Shown piece by piece: positions 39,060 to 49,830 of a DNA stretch of 64,000 nt (its first letter is position 1; every line of letters starts with the position of its first letter). A model generated the notes under the pieces. That model ran no database searches, had not been told where the DNA came from, and saw only the letters and a program-made list of their open reading frames with translations. The translations under genes were made by a program, and so were the position numbers. This stretch comes from Reticulascus tulasneorum. Lineage: Eukaryota; Ascomycota; Sordariomycetes; Glomerellales; Reticulascaceae. The DNA is taken from contig LSAX01000008.1 of assembly GCA_001557505.1 (NCBI GenBank), positions 2,480,001-2,544,000 of the forward strand. Direction: 5' to 3'.

Positions 39060-42000
39060 TGGGTGGGTAGGAGAATCGTTTGTCGTCCACTGTGGAGTCT
39101 TCTCTGGGAGACACGGTGTTCTGCTTGTTTTTGAAAGCCTCCTTTGTGCATACCTGCTGTAAGATAAAGAACCGGGGGTGGCATAGTGGCGTTTATCCTA
39201 GAAAGTACATCAACTTGTTATTTGCTATAAGTTTTCGTTGGCCGGTTTTAGCAATATTCGAAGCCTTACGGAGATTCCGCGTCCCAGACGTCAGCCTCGT
39301 CCAATGTTGTTGCTGGTACACTCTTGGCGGAGAGATGGAAGCAGAATGAAAATCCCACAACTAGCTCCTCGAAGGTCATATCATTAACACCTGATGTTTT
39401 CCTGCCCCTCGATACAACACGTTTGCGGTTGCATGACTAGCCAATAAGGTTCCTATGTCACTCGACAGTCTGTTGTTAATTCACTTCGCCCCGTGTACTC
39501 CCTACATCCTCGCCATGCTGTTGCGAACGTCTAAGTAACTATATCCCTTAGTGGTTAGTCCTCGATGATGGACTTCTTGGCTATTGTCTCCTAAACCCCC
39601 TGTTTGTCAGCTTCTATCTCTTCCCCTTTCCTCTAGGCATATACTCGGCTCCAGTTGTCATTGTAGGTCAGTATCATGATCACTGTCCTGCCAGTTGCAG
39701 TGCAAGGTTGGCAATGCACCGTAGAATGGATCGAGAGCTAATGGGCTCGCTTTACCAAGCAACTCGTCGCGGTTTGGACTTAAGGCTGGATCCGGGAATC
39801 GCATAAGGTATCCTGGCATAGCTTGAACTTCTTCGACGGCGAACAAAACTGGCTGGTTCGACCGTACTTGCAAGTCCCGTTCTTCCCAAAATCTTGGCCG
39901 CATCAAGAACGCCATAGCCCGGCCCACTGCTAAGCTTCTCCGAACGACAGAGTTCTGGTGCCAGGAGAAATTGGAGATAATAACGAAAAGCTGCGGGAAG
40001 GTAATAAAGCAAGCTTTAAGCAGTGTATTCGAACTTAGCTCGAATAAATGTGTCAGAGACCACACAGATCGTATTCAAACTCTTCGCCTTCTGATGCACT
40101 CAGTTCTTGGGTGTTTTGTATTTCTTGGGTACTCTCTCTCCGCTCAATGACGGGCCTGGACAGTATGTCGGGTTGTTAACGCCGAGCAAGTGGTACTCTG
40201 GGAAACCAAACGGGTTTATAATGGGTAGACAGGGTGCCAACGCTCTAGTCCAATAATCATACAGTGTGACAACCGTGAGTCTTCGCTCTGGCGCCGACAT
40301 GTCCAATGCCAATGCAAGGCGGCTACCGCCCATGGGGGGTCATCGGTTGGCAAAACACAGTTATCAGCAAGTTTGGAAGTACTAGAGAACCTCCCCTATT
40401 ACTGTGTATAAGGCTAGGTGTTCGCGGAGGCCCCAACCAACCTTGAAGAATTTCGGGGTTATTTCTCTTCCACCCAACCAAATATCAGGTACAGGGTACC
40501 ATCAGAGGGACTGGGTAGAGCAATTAGAATGATGTGCACTACGAGTTGAGATAAGAAACTCATGTAAAAGTGCTTGCTCGTTGTTTTCCTTGCCTCGGGC
40601 TTTGAAAACAGCCAATTCATCTTTGGAATCAGCATGCTTATATCAGGCCCGGCAGCCGTAAGGTACTTCAATACTCATATCAACTCTTTCCCTGCTACCT
40701 TACGCAACGGGAACTAGGTATGAAGTGGGTGACATCAGTGACTAGATGCCTCGTGTATCGCATTCTCATAGCCAAGAGAGATAACGTCCTATATTTCGCT
40801 ATTAATAACAGCTCAAGTTCTCTGATCACAATAAATAATTGTTGCTCACTTCCAGCATTTCAACATGCGGCTGTGGTATTCCCAACCCGTTTGCACCGAT
40901 GGATACCTTTCTCCATAGACACCATTTCTAGAGTGTGTGCTGACATCGGATACATCGTGGCCACCGTTGTCGAATATGTTGCCCTAGCACAAGCACCGGT
41001 TGGTTTCCATAACATATGAGCTGACCGTGAGCCTGGTGGCACTCCAATGGTGACCCCCCCCCCCTTCCCAAAGGATATCCTCGCCTTGAATGTTACCAGT
41101 GTCTCCATTATCAGTGGTGGCTGTAATATGCTTGCGAATCCACGTGGGCGAGTGGTCCTCCTGCAGAGACCACAGCAAAGTTGTCGTTCTCTTACTTTTC
41201 CGGGTTGATTACTTATTGTAAGCGAACTTCAACTGGCTGCCATAGATTTAACCCTATATGACCCGGGTTTTCTTCTTGCAGTGGTCAGATTCACTACGCA
41301 ACCAGCTTTGGCCACATCGGGGATACACAATGTTTCTGATTGGTTGCTGTATCGGCCAAGTTTGAGAGCGCCCTTGGAACTGAGGACATAAACCTGGAGC
41401 CAGCACGTTTCGGCATTACGCAACGCCAGGCAATAGGATCACAATATCAGAGCAACATTCCTTCAACTTATGTTGTTCGTCTCGTCTTTCAGAGCATTCA
41501 TTAGCATTGAACCCAGCCATTGTACCATCCCAAAACTCAAGTCCCAACAAGGTATGAGTGAGGCTTGGGAGAATTCCTGTAATATAATTTAGTAAAGAGA
41601 CCTGAACTACACCCTTCATCGTTCAGTCTTGGCTAGTAGTCTTAAGGATGCATATAAAGGGGATGTGTGTCGCTAGATGGCCTTCAGTTCCTCTCCGATG
41701 AACACAAGGTTCCAATCAAGGGCACAAGTATCCAGAAACCTTTGTCGCCTTGTCTCTTACGCCTCAGTCCGCCTCATCAGCACATTCAAATTAATTACCA
41801 CTTAGGTTCCTGGCTGCGCCGTCAGCACTACAGATTTGCGAGAGCTAGCCTTACCTACGGTCGATTTACCGTAACTCTGAGATTTGCTTTCGGAGTTGCG
41901 AGTCTGATATATTTGACTCCCACCCTGTGAACTAAACTATTTCTTCCTTGCCTTGTCTCTGATCCTGAAGTCTGACTTTACCTAACTCGCTCGGTAGCAT

Positions 42001-42882
42001 TATCATCTTCCCCTCGCCCGCACCTTGCTGCCTCTACTGCAGCATTTGGGCTCGGATCAAAACCACCAATTCTTTTCCAATTTCTCCGTTTCCTTCTCGC
42101 CTTTCTTTGATCAGCTTACTCCCAATGGAAATGACAGAAGAAGGCCAAATCTCTTCGGATTAATACGACAGACGCTCCAAGAGAGATAAGGATCATGCTT
42201 ACAACTGCTTCAATCACATCAGCTCCGAATTTCGGCCTCGATTATTTCCGGGTTCTTCGTTTCTACGTGAGGCTTGAGATGATATTTTCTTACGGTTGAT
42301 TATTGTCCATTAGAGTAGCCTATAAAGCGCGTTTCTTTTTCATCTCTGCACTTCTACTATTCGTGGTTTTGGCGGTCACGCTGTCTCCTCGGCCTAGTCA
42401 GTCCGAGTGAGGACTCAATGACAGTTGAATCCGCGACAAATCCCGGCTGAACTCGGCTTACAAGGCACACAATAAACGGCTTCGGGCTTATCTACGGAAT
42501 GAAATGGCCTGCACCGCCAAACCCAAATGTCGATAGTTGCCGGAACCTTTTGACCAACCTTCTGTCTAACAAGGAGCCATTGCTGCGATAGTACCAGGAG
42601 TCGCATGGCATCGTGCGGTATTTGGCCAGCCAAGGTCAAAGAACATAATCTGGCATGTCGCGCGACTAGTAGCAGGTCTATTGGCACTTTAGTCACTACC
42701 TTAAGAGGCTGCTTTTCTTGGCAAGGTCTCTGCTTCCTTTTGCGTTTCCGCGTTTCTTCAGACTTTTTGTCGTTGTCGTCCTCCACGTCCTTCTCATCCT
42801 CTTTGTAAAATTTACGTAAAAGAGTATATACATCCTATAATTGCTAAAGTTATAGAAGGTGGCATAGGGGAGTAAATAGATA
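39060..42882. other. Gene-poor region, no supported gene
   Basis: About 3.8 kb of near-normal composition. The only ORFs with a protein-like look are minus-strand 39658-40065 and 40100-40333, listed separately. A run of twelve C lies near 41,046-41,057. No RNA gene recognised. Confidence 0.5.
39658..40333 (-). other. Possible two-part ORF of unknown function or gene relic
   Basis: Two neighbouring minus-strand frames. 40100-40333 has an ATG at 40333 and encodes 77 residues (PERRLTVVTLYDYWTRAL..., then INPFGFPEYHLLG). 39658-40065 has no ATG start and encodes up to 138 residues (FWEERDLQVRSNQPVLFAV, PGYLMRFPDPALSPNRDEL). I tried one splice join between them and it left the frame. No family is recognised, so this may be an unrecognised gene, a relic or chance. 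Confidence 0.2.
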
Positions 42883-42924
42883 TTATAAAATTTATAAAAT
42901 TTATAAATTTTATAAATTTTATAA
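42883..42924. repeat. 42-bp perfect AT palindrome
   Basis: The 42 bases read identically on both strands and are built from repeated TTATAAAAT-like steps. It could form a cruciform or hairpin. It sits just left of the minisatellite, 22 bp away. Confidence 0.9.
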
Positions 42925-42945
42925 ATAGGATATATTATAGTCTCC

Positions 42946-43146
42946 TAGAAGTTCATTCTGCAAGAAGCCGCCCGGAAACTAGAAGTGTATTCTGCAAGAC
43001 GTAGTCGGGAAATTAGGGTGCATCCTGCAAGAAGCGGTCGGGAAACTAGAAGTGTATTCTGCAAGACGTAGTCGGGAAATTAGAGTGCATCCTGCAAGAC
43101 GTAGTCGGGAAGTTAGAGTGCATCCTGCAAGAAGCGGTCGGGAAAC
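42946..43146 (+). repeat. Minisatellite: six tandem 33/34-bp units
   Basis: Units are 42946-42979, 42980-43013, 43014-43046, 43047-43080, 43081-43113 and 43114-43146. Each begins TAGAAG/TAGAGTG, contains CTGCAAGA and ends GTCGGGAAA(C/T). Units differ at CGTAGTCGGG versus AGCGGTCGGG and by a one-base length change, giving a partly alternating pattern. It is noticeably more GC-rich than its surroundings. Confidence 0.93.
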
Positions 43147-43909
43147 TGGAAAAGTAGAGCATTTGAGTGCTGTGGGTTACTGGGGACCTAAGCAAGGCAA
43201 TTATGCCGAGTAATATGTTGGGTTGATTATCGTATGACTACTATCAGTATAACTTTAGCATAAGCTTAAATGCTGACCGGTCACTACGCTGCCGCCTCTC
43301 TCTCTCCCCTAAATTGCCAAGAGCTTCAGGCGAAAAGTTGCGCCTAAGCTTGGCGTCAAGTAAGTATTCTGGTCTGCTGATTCTCATCTGCCGCTCGGTA
43401 AGCCAGATCATCTCCGCTAAGCGCAGGGCTGCTCCATAAGAGAAGCGGTGATGCTTTCTGAGCTTACCGGATCTTACATAGTAACTACGGGGCTCATACC
43501 CTCCAAGTCTTACACTAGCACTAATACTTTCCGTCTGACTTTTGTCTCCAAGTTTCACGTGCATACATATAGCAAGAGTAAATATAATGGTGAAGACACG
43601 GCCTCCAGCAAGCGGTGCACGCGGCCGCCAATACTACGCAACTCCGAGGTCTTGCAGCTTTTTGTAAGAGTTGCTGATGGAGGAGGAGAAGGAGGAATAG
43701 GCCGAATAGGACTGATCTCAAGCGGCCGCCTTCGCGGCGGCATGGTCTTTAGCTGAACAACCAGAGACATAATTACCCAATCTACAAGTATATAAAGCAA
43801 GATCAAGATCTACTCGGATGGTTCTCGTTCTTCATCATATCGATACATCACACATACTCTCTCATTGAAGCCAACTAGCACCTTTCATACGCTATCATCT
43901 TATTTAAAC
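43147..43909. other. Region upstream of the CVNH gene
   Basis: Contains overlapping small ORFs. Minus-strand 43244-43564 encodes up to 107 residues, and a minus ATG at 43742 opens a Pro/Arg-rich 62-codon frame. Neither is recognised. The right part is the promoter and leader of the CVNH gene. Confidence 0.4.
43789..43796 (+). promoter_or_regulatory. TATA box candidate of the CVNH gene
   Basis: TATATAAA lies about 115 bp before the start codon, with a C/T-rich stretch and ACACATAC-type leader between. Position and sequence fit a TATA element; not proven. Confidence 0.5.
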
Positions 43910-44496
43910 ATGCAATTCTCTTCGTTTATTGTTCAGGCACTCTTGGCCACTGCCGCCCTCGCCCAGCCCCTTGAGCAGGATGAGCACACGAGCACAATTC
44001 AGAAGAGGAACTTCGCCAACTCCTGCTCTGGTTGTTCAGTTACCTCGAACTTCATCTTGAGCTGCCGAGTAATACTGTATCAATGCCTGTTAAGGATTCA
44101 TAATTCTAATCTGTCTCTTTAGTGCACGAACAATGGTGGAGCGCAAGTCGGAACGAGAATTGACCTTGGCATATGCCTAGGCAACAGCAATGGCCAGATG
44201 ATAGCGCAAGCCAAGTAATACTGTCTAAATGCTCTTCAAGGACCCGTCATTCTAATACGTCTCTTCAGTGGCAACGCCCCAGGCTCCTGCAATTCCCCTG
44301 TACTGCAAGACATCTCAGGGGGGAAACAATTGGTTGCGATTTGCCGGAACAACGCCGGCGGCACCTTTCGCAATCCGGTCTCACTCAGTATGGGTCTTCC
44401 AGATTGATGGCTCAGATTGATGCTAACTCATATACCTAAGATTTTATCAACAATAGCAATGGTGTACTCTCATGCTTCGGCCTCATTACCCCTTGA
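43910..44496 (+). CDS. Small secreted cyanovirin-N homology (CVNH) protein
   Basis: Exons: 43910-44068, 44123-44214, 44269-44387 and 44441-44496; introns of 54, 54 and 53 bp. The product is 141 residues. A signal peptide (MQFSSFIVQALLATAALA) is followed by a short pro-segment ending in Lys-Arg at 32-33, a likely Kex2-type site. The mature ~108 residues match the CVNH pattern of two similar halves: NFANSC...FILSCR...RIDLGICLGNSNGQ, then GSC...LVAICRNNAGG...SLNFINNSNGVLSCF. CVNH proteins are glycan-binding lectins found widely in filamentous fungi. Eight cysteines remain in the mature form (39, 42, 52, 54, 71, 91, 109, 135). Introns 1 and 2 are strikingly alike. All three junctions keep the frame. 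The role here (self, host or defence lectin) is unknown. Confidence 0.85.
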
Positions 44497-45167
44497 TTTA
44501 CCACCGCCTGTTACTTCTTCCTTTCTTTCCCTGTACGATCCCCGGGTCGAATATCAGTCGTTACCAATGCTTGTTTTAGATTGGAAGTTTCTCCATAGCT
44601 TCCCTCGTTACAATACACGCTATAAAGTAGGCAGCAGCCTCACCAATTGCGTCTAAAAATCTCACCAGCTCTCGTTGTTAATGACGTTTTGTGACTCTGG
44701 CATTATCACTACCATAAACTTAGCTTTTTGTTCATTGGGGTGTAAATATAACCTTATTTGTACTGAAGCCTCTCCTTGATATCCCGGCCCGCGAGCTTAT
44801 CTCTTTACTCTTTGCTACAGATTACCTCTTGGCCTTCCTTGATGAGAGCTGCTTGTCTGTGAAAATAATGATAGTAATTTAAATCCAACTTTTTATAAAG
44901 TTGCCATAACCTTTTCTTTGGCGAACTACCTTATAAGATTATATTTACCTTGCTGCTTAAATTCTTTTCAGGAGCGGAGCGTAGCTCTTCGTGGGCGCCG
45001 GAGGGCTTGGAGTGGCGTGCGTATCACCTTCGTGTCCTCGGTTGACATGCTTTTCTGTGTCTCTCATAGGCCTGTCAGCCCCTTACATGCTCCGCATATA
45101 TGTTGGTAGCCTCCCCTTGTCATCTAGCTGTTAGCTTTGCCCGCCCTCAAGCGCGAACTCATAAGCA
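44497..45167. other. Intergenic region near the isochore edge
   Basis: About 670 bp, becoming more AT-rich but still of mixed composition. ORF 44918-45109 is short and unrecognised. Confidence 0.5.
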
Positions 45168-45400
45168 ATGGTGGAAAACCCAGTGCTGCTTCTCTTTGCG
45201 CTTGTTGCTGCAATAAGAAACGCGGAAGGTGTAAGGCTCTTTCCAATACTGGCGGAACCTAGCTAACCTACAATTAGATCGATTGGGACGAGGTGGCTAG
45301 GTTAGCAGGTCTTGAAAATGGCCGCACTGCTCGGCAGATTTACCACGAAGTAAGTCGAAGGTACAAGAACGAGACGTTGCAGAGAGGAGAGGGCTATTGA
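45168..45400 (+). CDS. Predicted 61-residue helical protein, Myb/SANT-like
   Basis: Exons 45168-45230 and 45278-45400 are joined by a 47-bp phase-0 intron with a GTAAGG donor, a GCTAACC branch site and a TTAG acceptor. The product starts MVENPVLLLFALVAAIRNAEG and continues IDWDEVARLAGLENGRTARQ and IYHEVSRRYKNETLQRGEGY. The IDWDEVA...GRTARQ-x(4)-VSRRYK pattern resembles small Myb/SANT-like helix-turn-helix proteins that are numerous in filamentous fungi, where two residues of tryptophan type normally anchor the helices; here only one Trp remains. The stop is 130 bp before the AT-only tract. Too short for standard ORF cut-offs; support comes from the clean intron and the coherent sequence. Function unknown; DNA binding is a guess from the pattern. 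Confidence 0.6.
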
Positions 45401-48400
45401 TATTACTACGTAAAGCGAGCAGACGTAGTTGGCACAACTGCACGTGCGCGAAGCAGCACTATACCCGATTGGGAGACGACAAGCGAGATCCTGACAGGCC
45501 GCTAAACTCGGCGGGGTAAGCAGCGCTTTTCAATTTATTAAGATATATATTAATATAAACTTAAGTTTTTAAAAGATTAAGTTAAAATATTTATTCTCTT
45601 TTTAAATAAAAGATATTATAATTTAATTTAAACTTTATTTTTAAAAATACTTTAATTTTTTTTATTTTAATTAAAAATTATTAAGATATTTATTATATTT
45701 ATTAAACTTAAAAAGTATTTATAAAAAATTAAATTTATTTATTTTTATTTATTATATTAATTTAAAAAAAATATATAATATTTAAAAATATTATATTAAT
45801 AAAATGTTATTTATAAATATTATAATAAGTTAATAAAATGTAATTTATTTAATAAAATTTTTAATTTAAATTTTATTAATTATATTTATAAAAATAAAAA
45901 TAATTAGAAAAATCTTAAAAATCTTCAATTTTTTTATATAAATAATTTTTTTATATAATTTAATAATATCTAAAAAAAGCTATTTATATATTTATTAATA
46001 AATAATAATAAATTAATATATTTAAATAAAATAAAATAAATTAAATTAATAATAAATAAGAAATATAATATATTTAAATAAAATAAAATTAATTAATAAA
46101 TAAGAAATATAATATAATATTTATTATTATATTAAATAAAATATTATAATAATAATTATATTATTTTTATAATAAACTAAATAAAAAGTTTATAATATTA
46201 TTAATTTGCTAATTATTTTACTAAACATTAAAATAAAAAAAAAAACTTATTTATAATTATTATTATAAATAAATTTTATTTTATAATAATTATATAATTA
46301 TATACCTAATTTTATTTTATAATTAATAATAATTAATAATATCTAACTTATTTTATTATATTATCTTTTTATTATTAATAAAGTTATAAAAAAAAAGATT
46401 TAGTTTATAACCAGCCCTCTTTGGCTAAATAATCATAAAACCGTTAATAAAATCTAAATAAAATAGCTTATAAGATCAATGATGGCTGTATAAGGCCGTA
46501 AATATATATATAAGGTAACATATTTAATATGATGGTAATAATAATAGAAAAACGTTAATATTAATAATTAATAAGGTAAATATTATCCCGTTTACGTTAA
46601 GCTATAAACGACTATTTAAGGTTATATATATTAACAAATTAATTTATAACTTAAAGATGTTAAACTTAGTAATAAATATTATTATTAAAGTTAAAAAGTT
46701 TTTTTATTTAAGATGATAGAGAACTTAAAATATAAACGCTTATAGAAAAGTTATTAAGATATCTTAAAGTTATATAAAACTGATTAAACTTTATTATTAT
46801 TAGATTTATAATTATTAAAAAGAAACTTAATATATTAATATTTAAACTTATAAAGCTTTTTTTAATATTAAAAACATATATAACCGTGATCATCTTTAAA
46901 CTAATATAAGAAAATATATATTATAAATTAATTATTTATATTAAAGATATATTAGCAAATATTAATATAAAAATATTTAAAAAAATATTTAAAACTATAA
47001 ACTAAATTATAAAGATAAGAACAGTTATTATAACTTATAAACTAACTAGCGAGACTAAGAGGTAATATTTAGCTTTAAGATAATAAGAAATATATATGAA
47101 AAAAGAGATAACTAAATCTAAATTATTTTTTACCTTAAAATTAGAACTTACCATATTAGGTTATAAATAATGATAAACGGCCTTAAATAATTAACTATAA
47201 ACAAAAGAACCTTCTTTATTAACCTTTAAGTTGAAAATAAAATAAAAATTAAAGAAGTTAAATAACTTAAAAATAGTAAATACCTCTTTATAATTATAAA
47301 CGATCTTATAAAAGTTTATAAACTTTATTATAAAGATATTATTTTGGATTTAAAATAATTTAGTTATAAATTATATAAGGTTATAATTAAAGTTAAATAA
47401 TATTATAATTATTAATAATTTAGTTATATTATAAAAGTTTATAAATAATTATTTATATATAGATATTATAAATATAAAGGCTATTAAGATAAAGACTAAA
47501 TTATATAAAAATTAATTTACCTTATATATAACTAAAAGAAATTATCAAAATACCTTAATTATATAAAAGATCATTTTATATAATTAAAAACCTATATTAA
47601 CTAAAAGAAATAATAAACATTTATAAATATAACTTAAATTATAAAGTCTTAATAATTCGTTTTTATAGATAACCTTTAGATTAACAATCTTATACTTAAT
47701 ATCTACTTATAAGATTAATAATATATATATATATATAAAGCTAAAAGGCTGTATATAATTATGCTAATTACTTAGATTATATTAGTTAAAAATAAACTTA
47801 AAGGTTTTATTAAAACTTTAATAAGTTTTAAAGATATTATGATAATAATCATATTATTATAAACTTTTATAAATATATAAAAGACCATAGTTAGCTTAGA
47901 ATTAGAAATAAAAGATAACCTTAATCTTAATGAAGATATATTATTATATTAGATAATTAAACCTATAAAAAATAATATATATATATATATAAAACTTTAT
48001 AATTTTATACTTATTAAATTATAATATAAAGAAGATTATAATTAATATAATAAAAATAATATATAATAAGGCTTTATATAATATTATAATTATATAAAAG
48101 CTTATATAGAAAAAAAAAGTTATAAAGATATATTACCTAAGCTCTTTTAGATATTTAATAATTAAGTATATAAATAAAAAAAGACTATATATAACTATTT
48201 ATATCTATAAGATTATAAAGAAATAGATATATTATATTAAACTAAACTAATATAATATTATTATATTATTAAATAAAAGTCTATTTATTATATATTCTAT
48301 ATATTTAATATACTTAAGTTTATATATATATACAAATTAAAATATAGCCTTAGATAACCTTATATAATAGTTAATATTAATAAGAAAAACCATATTATTA

Positions 48401-49348
48401 AGAAATTTCAACTTTAAAGATCTATAATAATAAGCTAACGGCCGTATATATATAAATATATATAAGCTTATTTAACTAATAAAAAGATAAAATTTACACC
48501 TTATTATATTTCTAGGTATTATCATTAAATAAGTACTTAGATATATAAACTTAATAATTAAACCTTTATTAGGTAACCGTAAATAATTATATAAGATAGA
48601 TTAAGGTAATATTATATAATAGATCTAACTATATTAGATAAGAATATAAGAAAATAACCATATTAACAACTTTATAAAAATAAAAATAGTTCGCTTAATA
48701 TACTTTTAACTAAGATAAAACGGCCATAGAAAGTTATATATTATTATAATTAAAAATACTAAATATAAATAAAGAACTTAATTAATATATTATATTATTA
48801 ATAAAGGAACTAATAAAGATTATAACTATTTATGCCGATATAACATAAAAAGAGAATATATTTAAGAATAATTAATAAAATATAAAGATTTATAAAATTA
48901 TCTAAGAAGAAAAAAAAGCAAAAAAAAAAATTATATATAAAGAACAGATAAAGTTAAATAATATTTTAAAATTATAAAAAAGCTTAAGAGGTAAATAATA
49001 ACAAAGGTTAAAAAAGCTTATTAATAAAAAGCTTTATATAAATAATCTAATAAACTAGATAATATATAGAAAATAACAATTTAAGCTTAAAAAGATAATT
49101 AAAGACTATATAAGCCTAACTTAATCTTATTTTTATAAATAAATATATATAATAATATATAAACTATTATATATATAGATAAAGCTAAGGCTTTTACTAA
49201 CTAATTTTACTTTACTATAATTATAAACCTTAAAAATATTTATAAATAAACGTTTATAAACATAAGTTATTTTAATATAATCTTTATTAATTATTTAGTT
49301 ATAAAAGATAAAGTTATCATAACATTTAAAGTTTATAAACCTTAAAAT

Positions 49349-49405
49349 ATGTCTAGACTAAACAAACTTCTGAATAGGTTCCTCTTCGCGTATGGAAACT
49401 TGTTA
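49349..49405. other. Island of mixed composition inside the AT tract
   Basis: About 57 bp (GTCTAGAC ... TTCCTCTTCGCGTATGGAAAC) with far more G+C than the kilobases on either side. Origin unknown. Confidence 0.6.
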
Positions 49406-49516
49406 ATAACTATAATTGCTAATATTATTAACGTTTGTTAAAAACTAAAATATTATTTAATAATATTTAAATAATCTATGATAATAATTATCTTAAAGCT
49501 AAATAAGATAGAAAAA

Positions 49517-49830
49517 GATTATATAAATATATAAAGACTAATTATATTATTAACTATAATAGGTAAGGTTATAAAAATTATATTTATATATAAGTTTATA
49601 TAAATAATTATAAATGTAAATATATTATTTTTAAAATAAATAAATAATAAAAAGGGAAAGTCTATAAAATTAAGCTTTTAGTTTTTAACAGATTAGATTA
49701 AGATTACTTAAAACCTTAAGTTTATAATTATAATCTTATTTTTAGATATTAAAAACACATTTAATATAATAATCTTATTAAGATTTATAAATAATTTATG
49801 TAAACTTAGATTTATAAAGTGGTTAATTTA
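49517..49830 (+). pseudogene. LINE (Tad1-like) reverse transcriptase fossil
   Basis: A single plus frame, broken by stops, still follows the fingers/palm part of non-LTR reverse transcriptases. RLIILLTIIGKVIKIIF lines up with the RPISLLN-x-IGKV-x-E block, NKKGKSIKL with the GxRKGRST block, FLTD-x-IK-x-T-x-N with the helix before the palm, and ILFLDIKNTFN with the LLLDVxGAFDNV motif A. Stops fall where Gln or Trp is expected, as RIP predicts. The catalytic Asp in LDIKNTF is kept. The full element borders are not visible. Tad1-type affiliation is inferred from motif style only. Confidence 0.65.

Noticed and set aside
42946..43146. Tandem 33/34-bp units resemble a CRISPR array in spacing
   Set aside because: There are no unique spacers; the units are contiguous and similar throughout, and the organism is a fungus. 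It is a minisatellite.
46708..46893. 61-codon minus ORF rich in Ile/Phe/Asn in the AT tract
   Set aside because: Such composition is what A/T-only DNA encodes by chance; no motif is visible.
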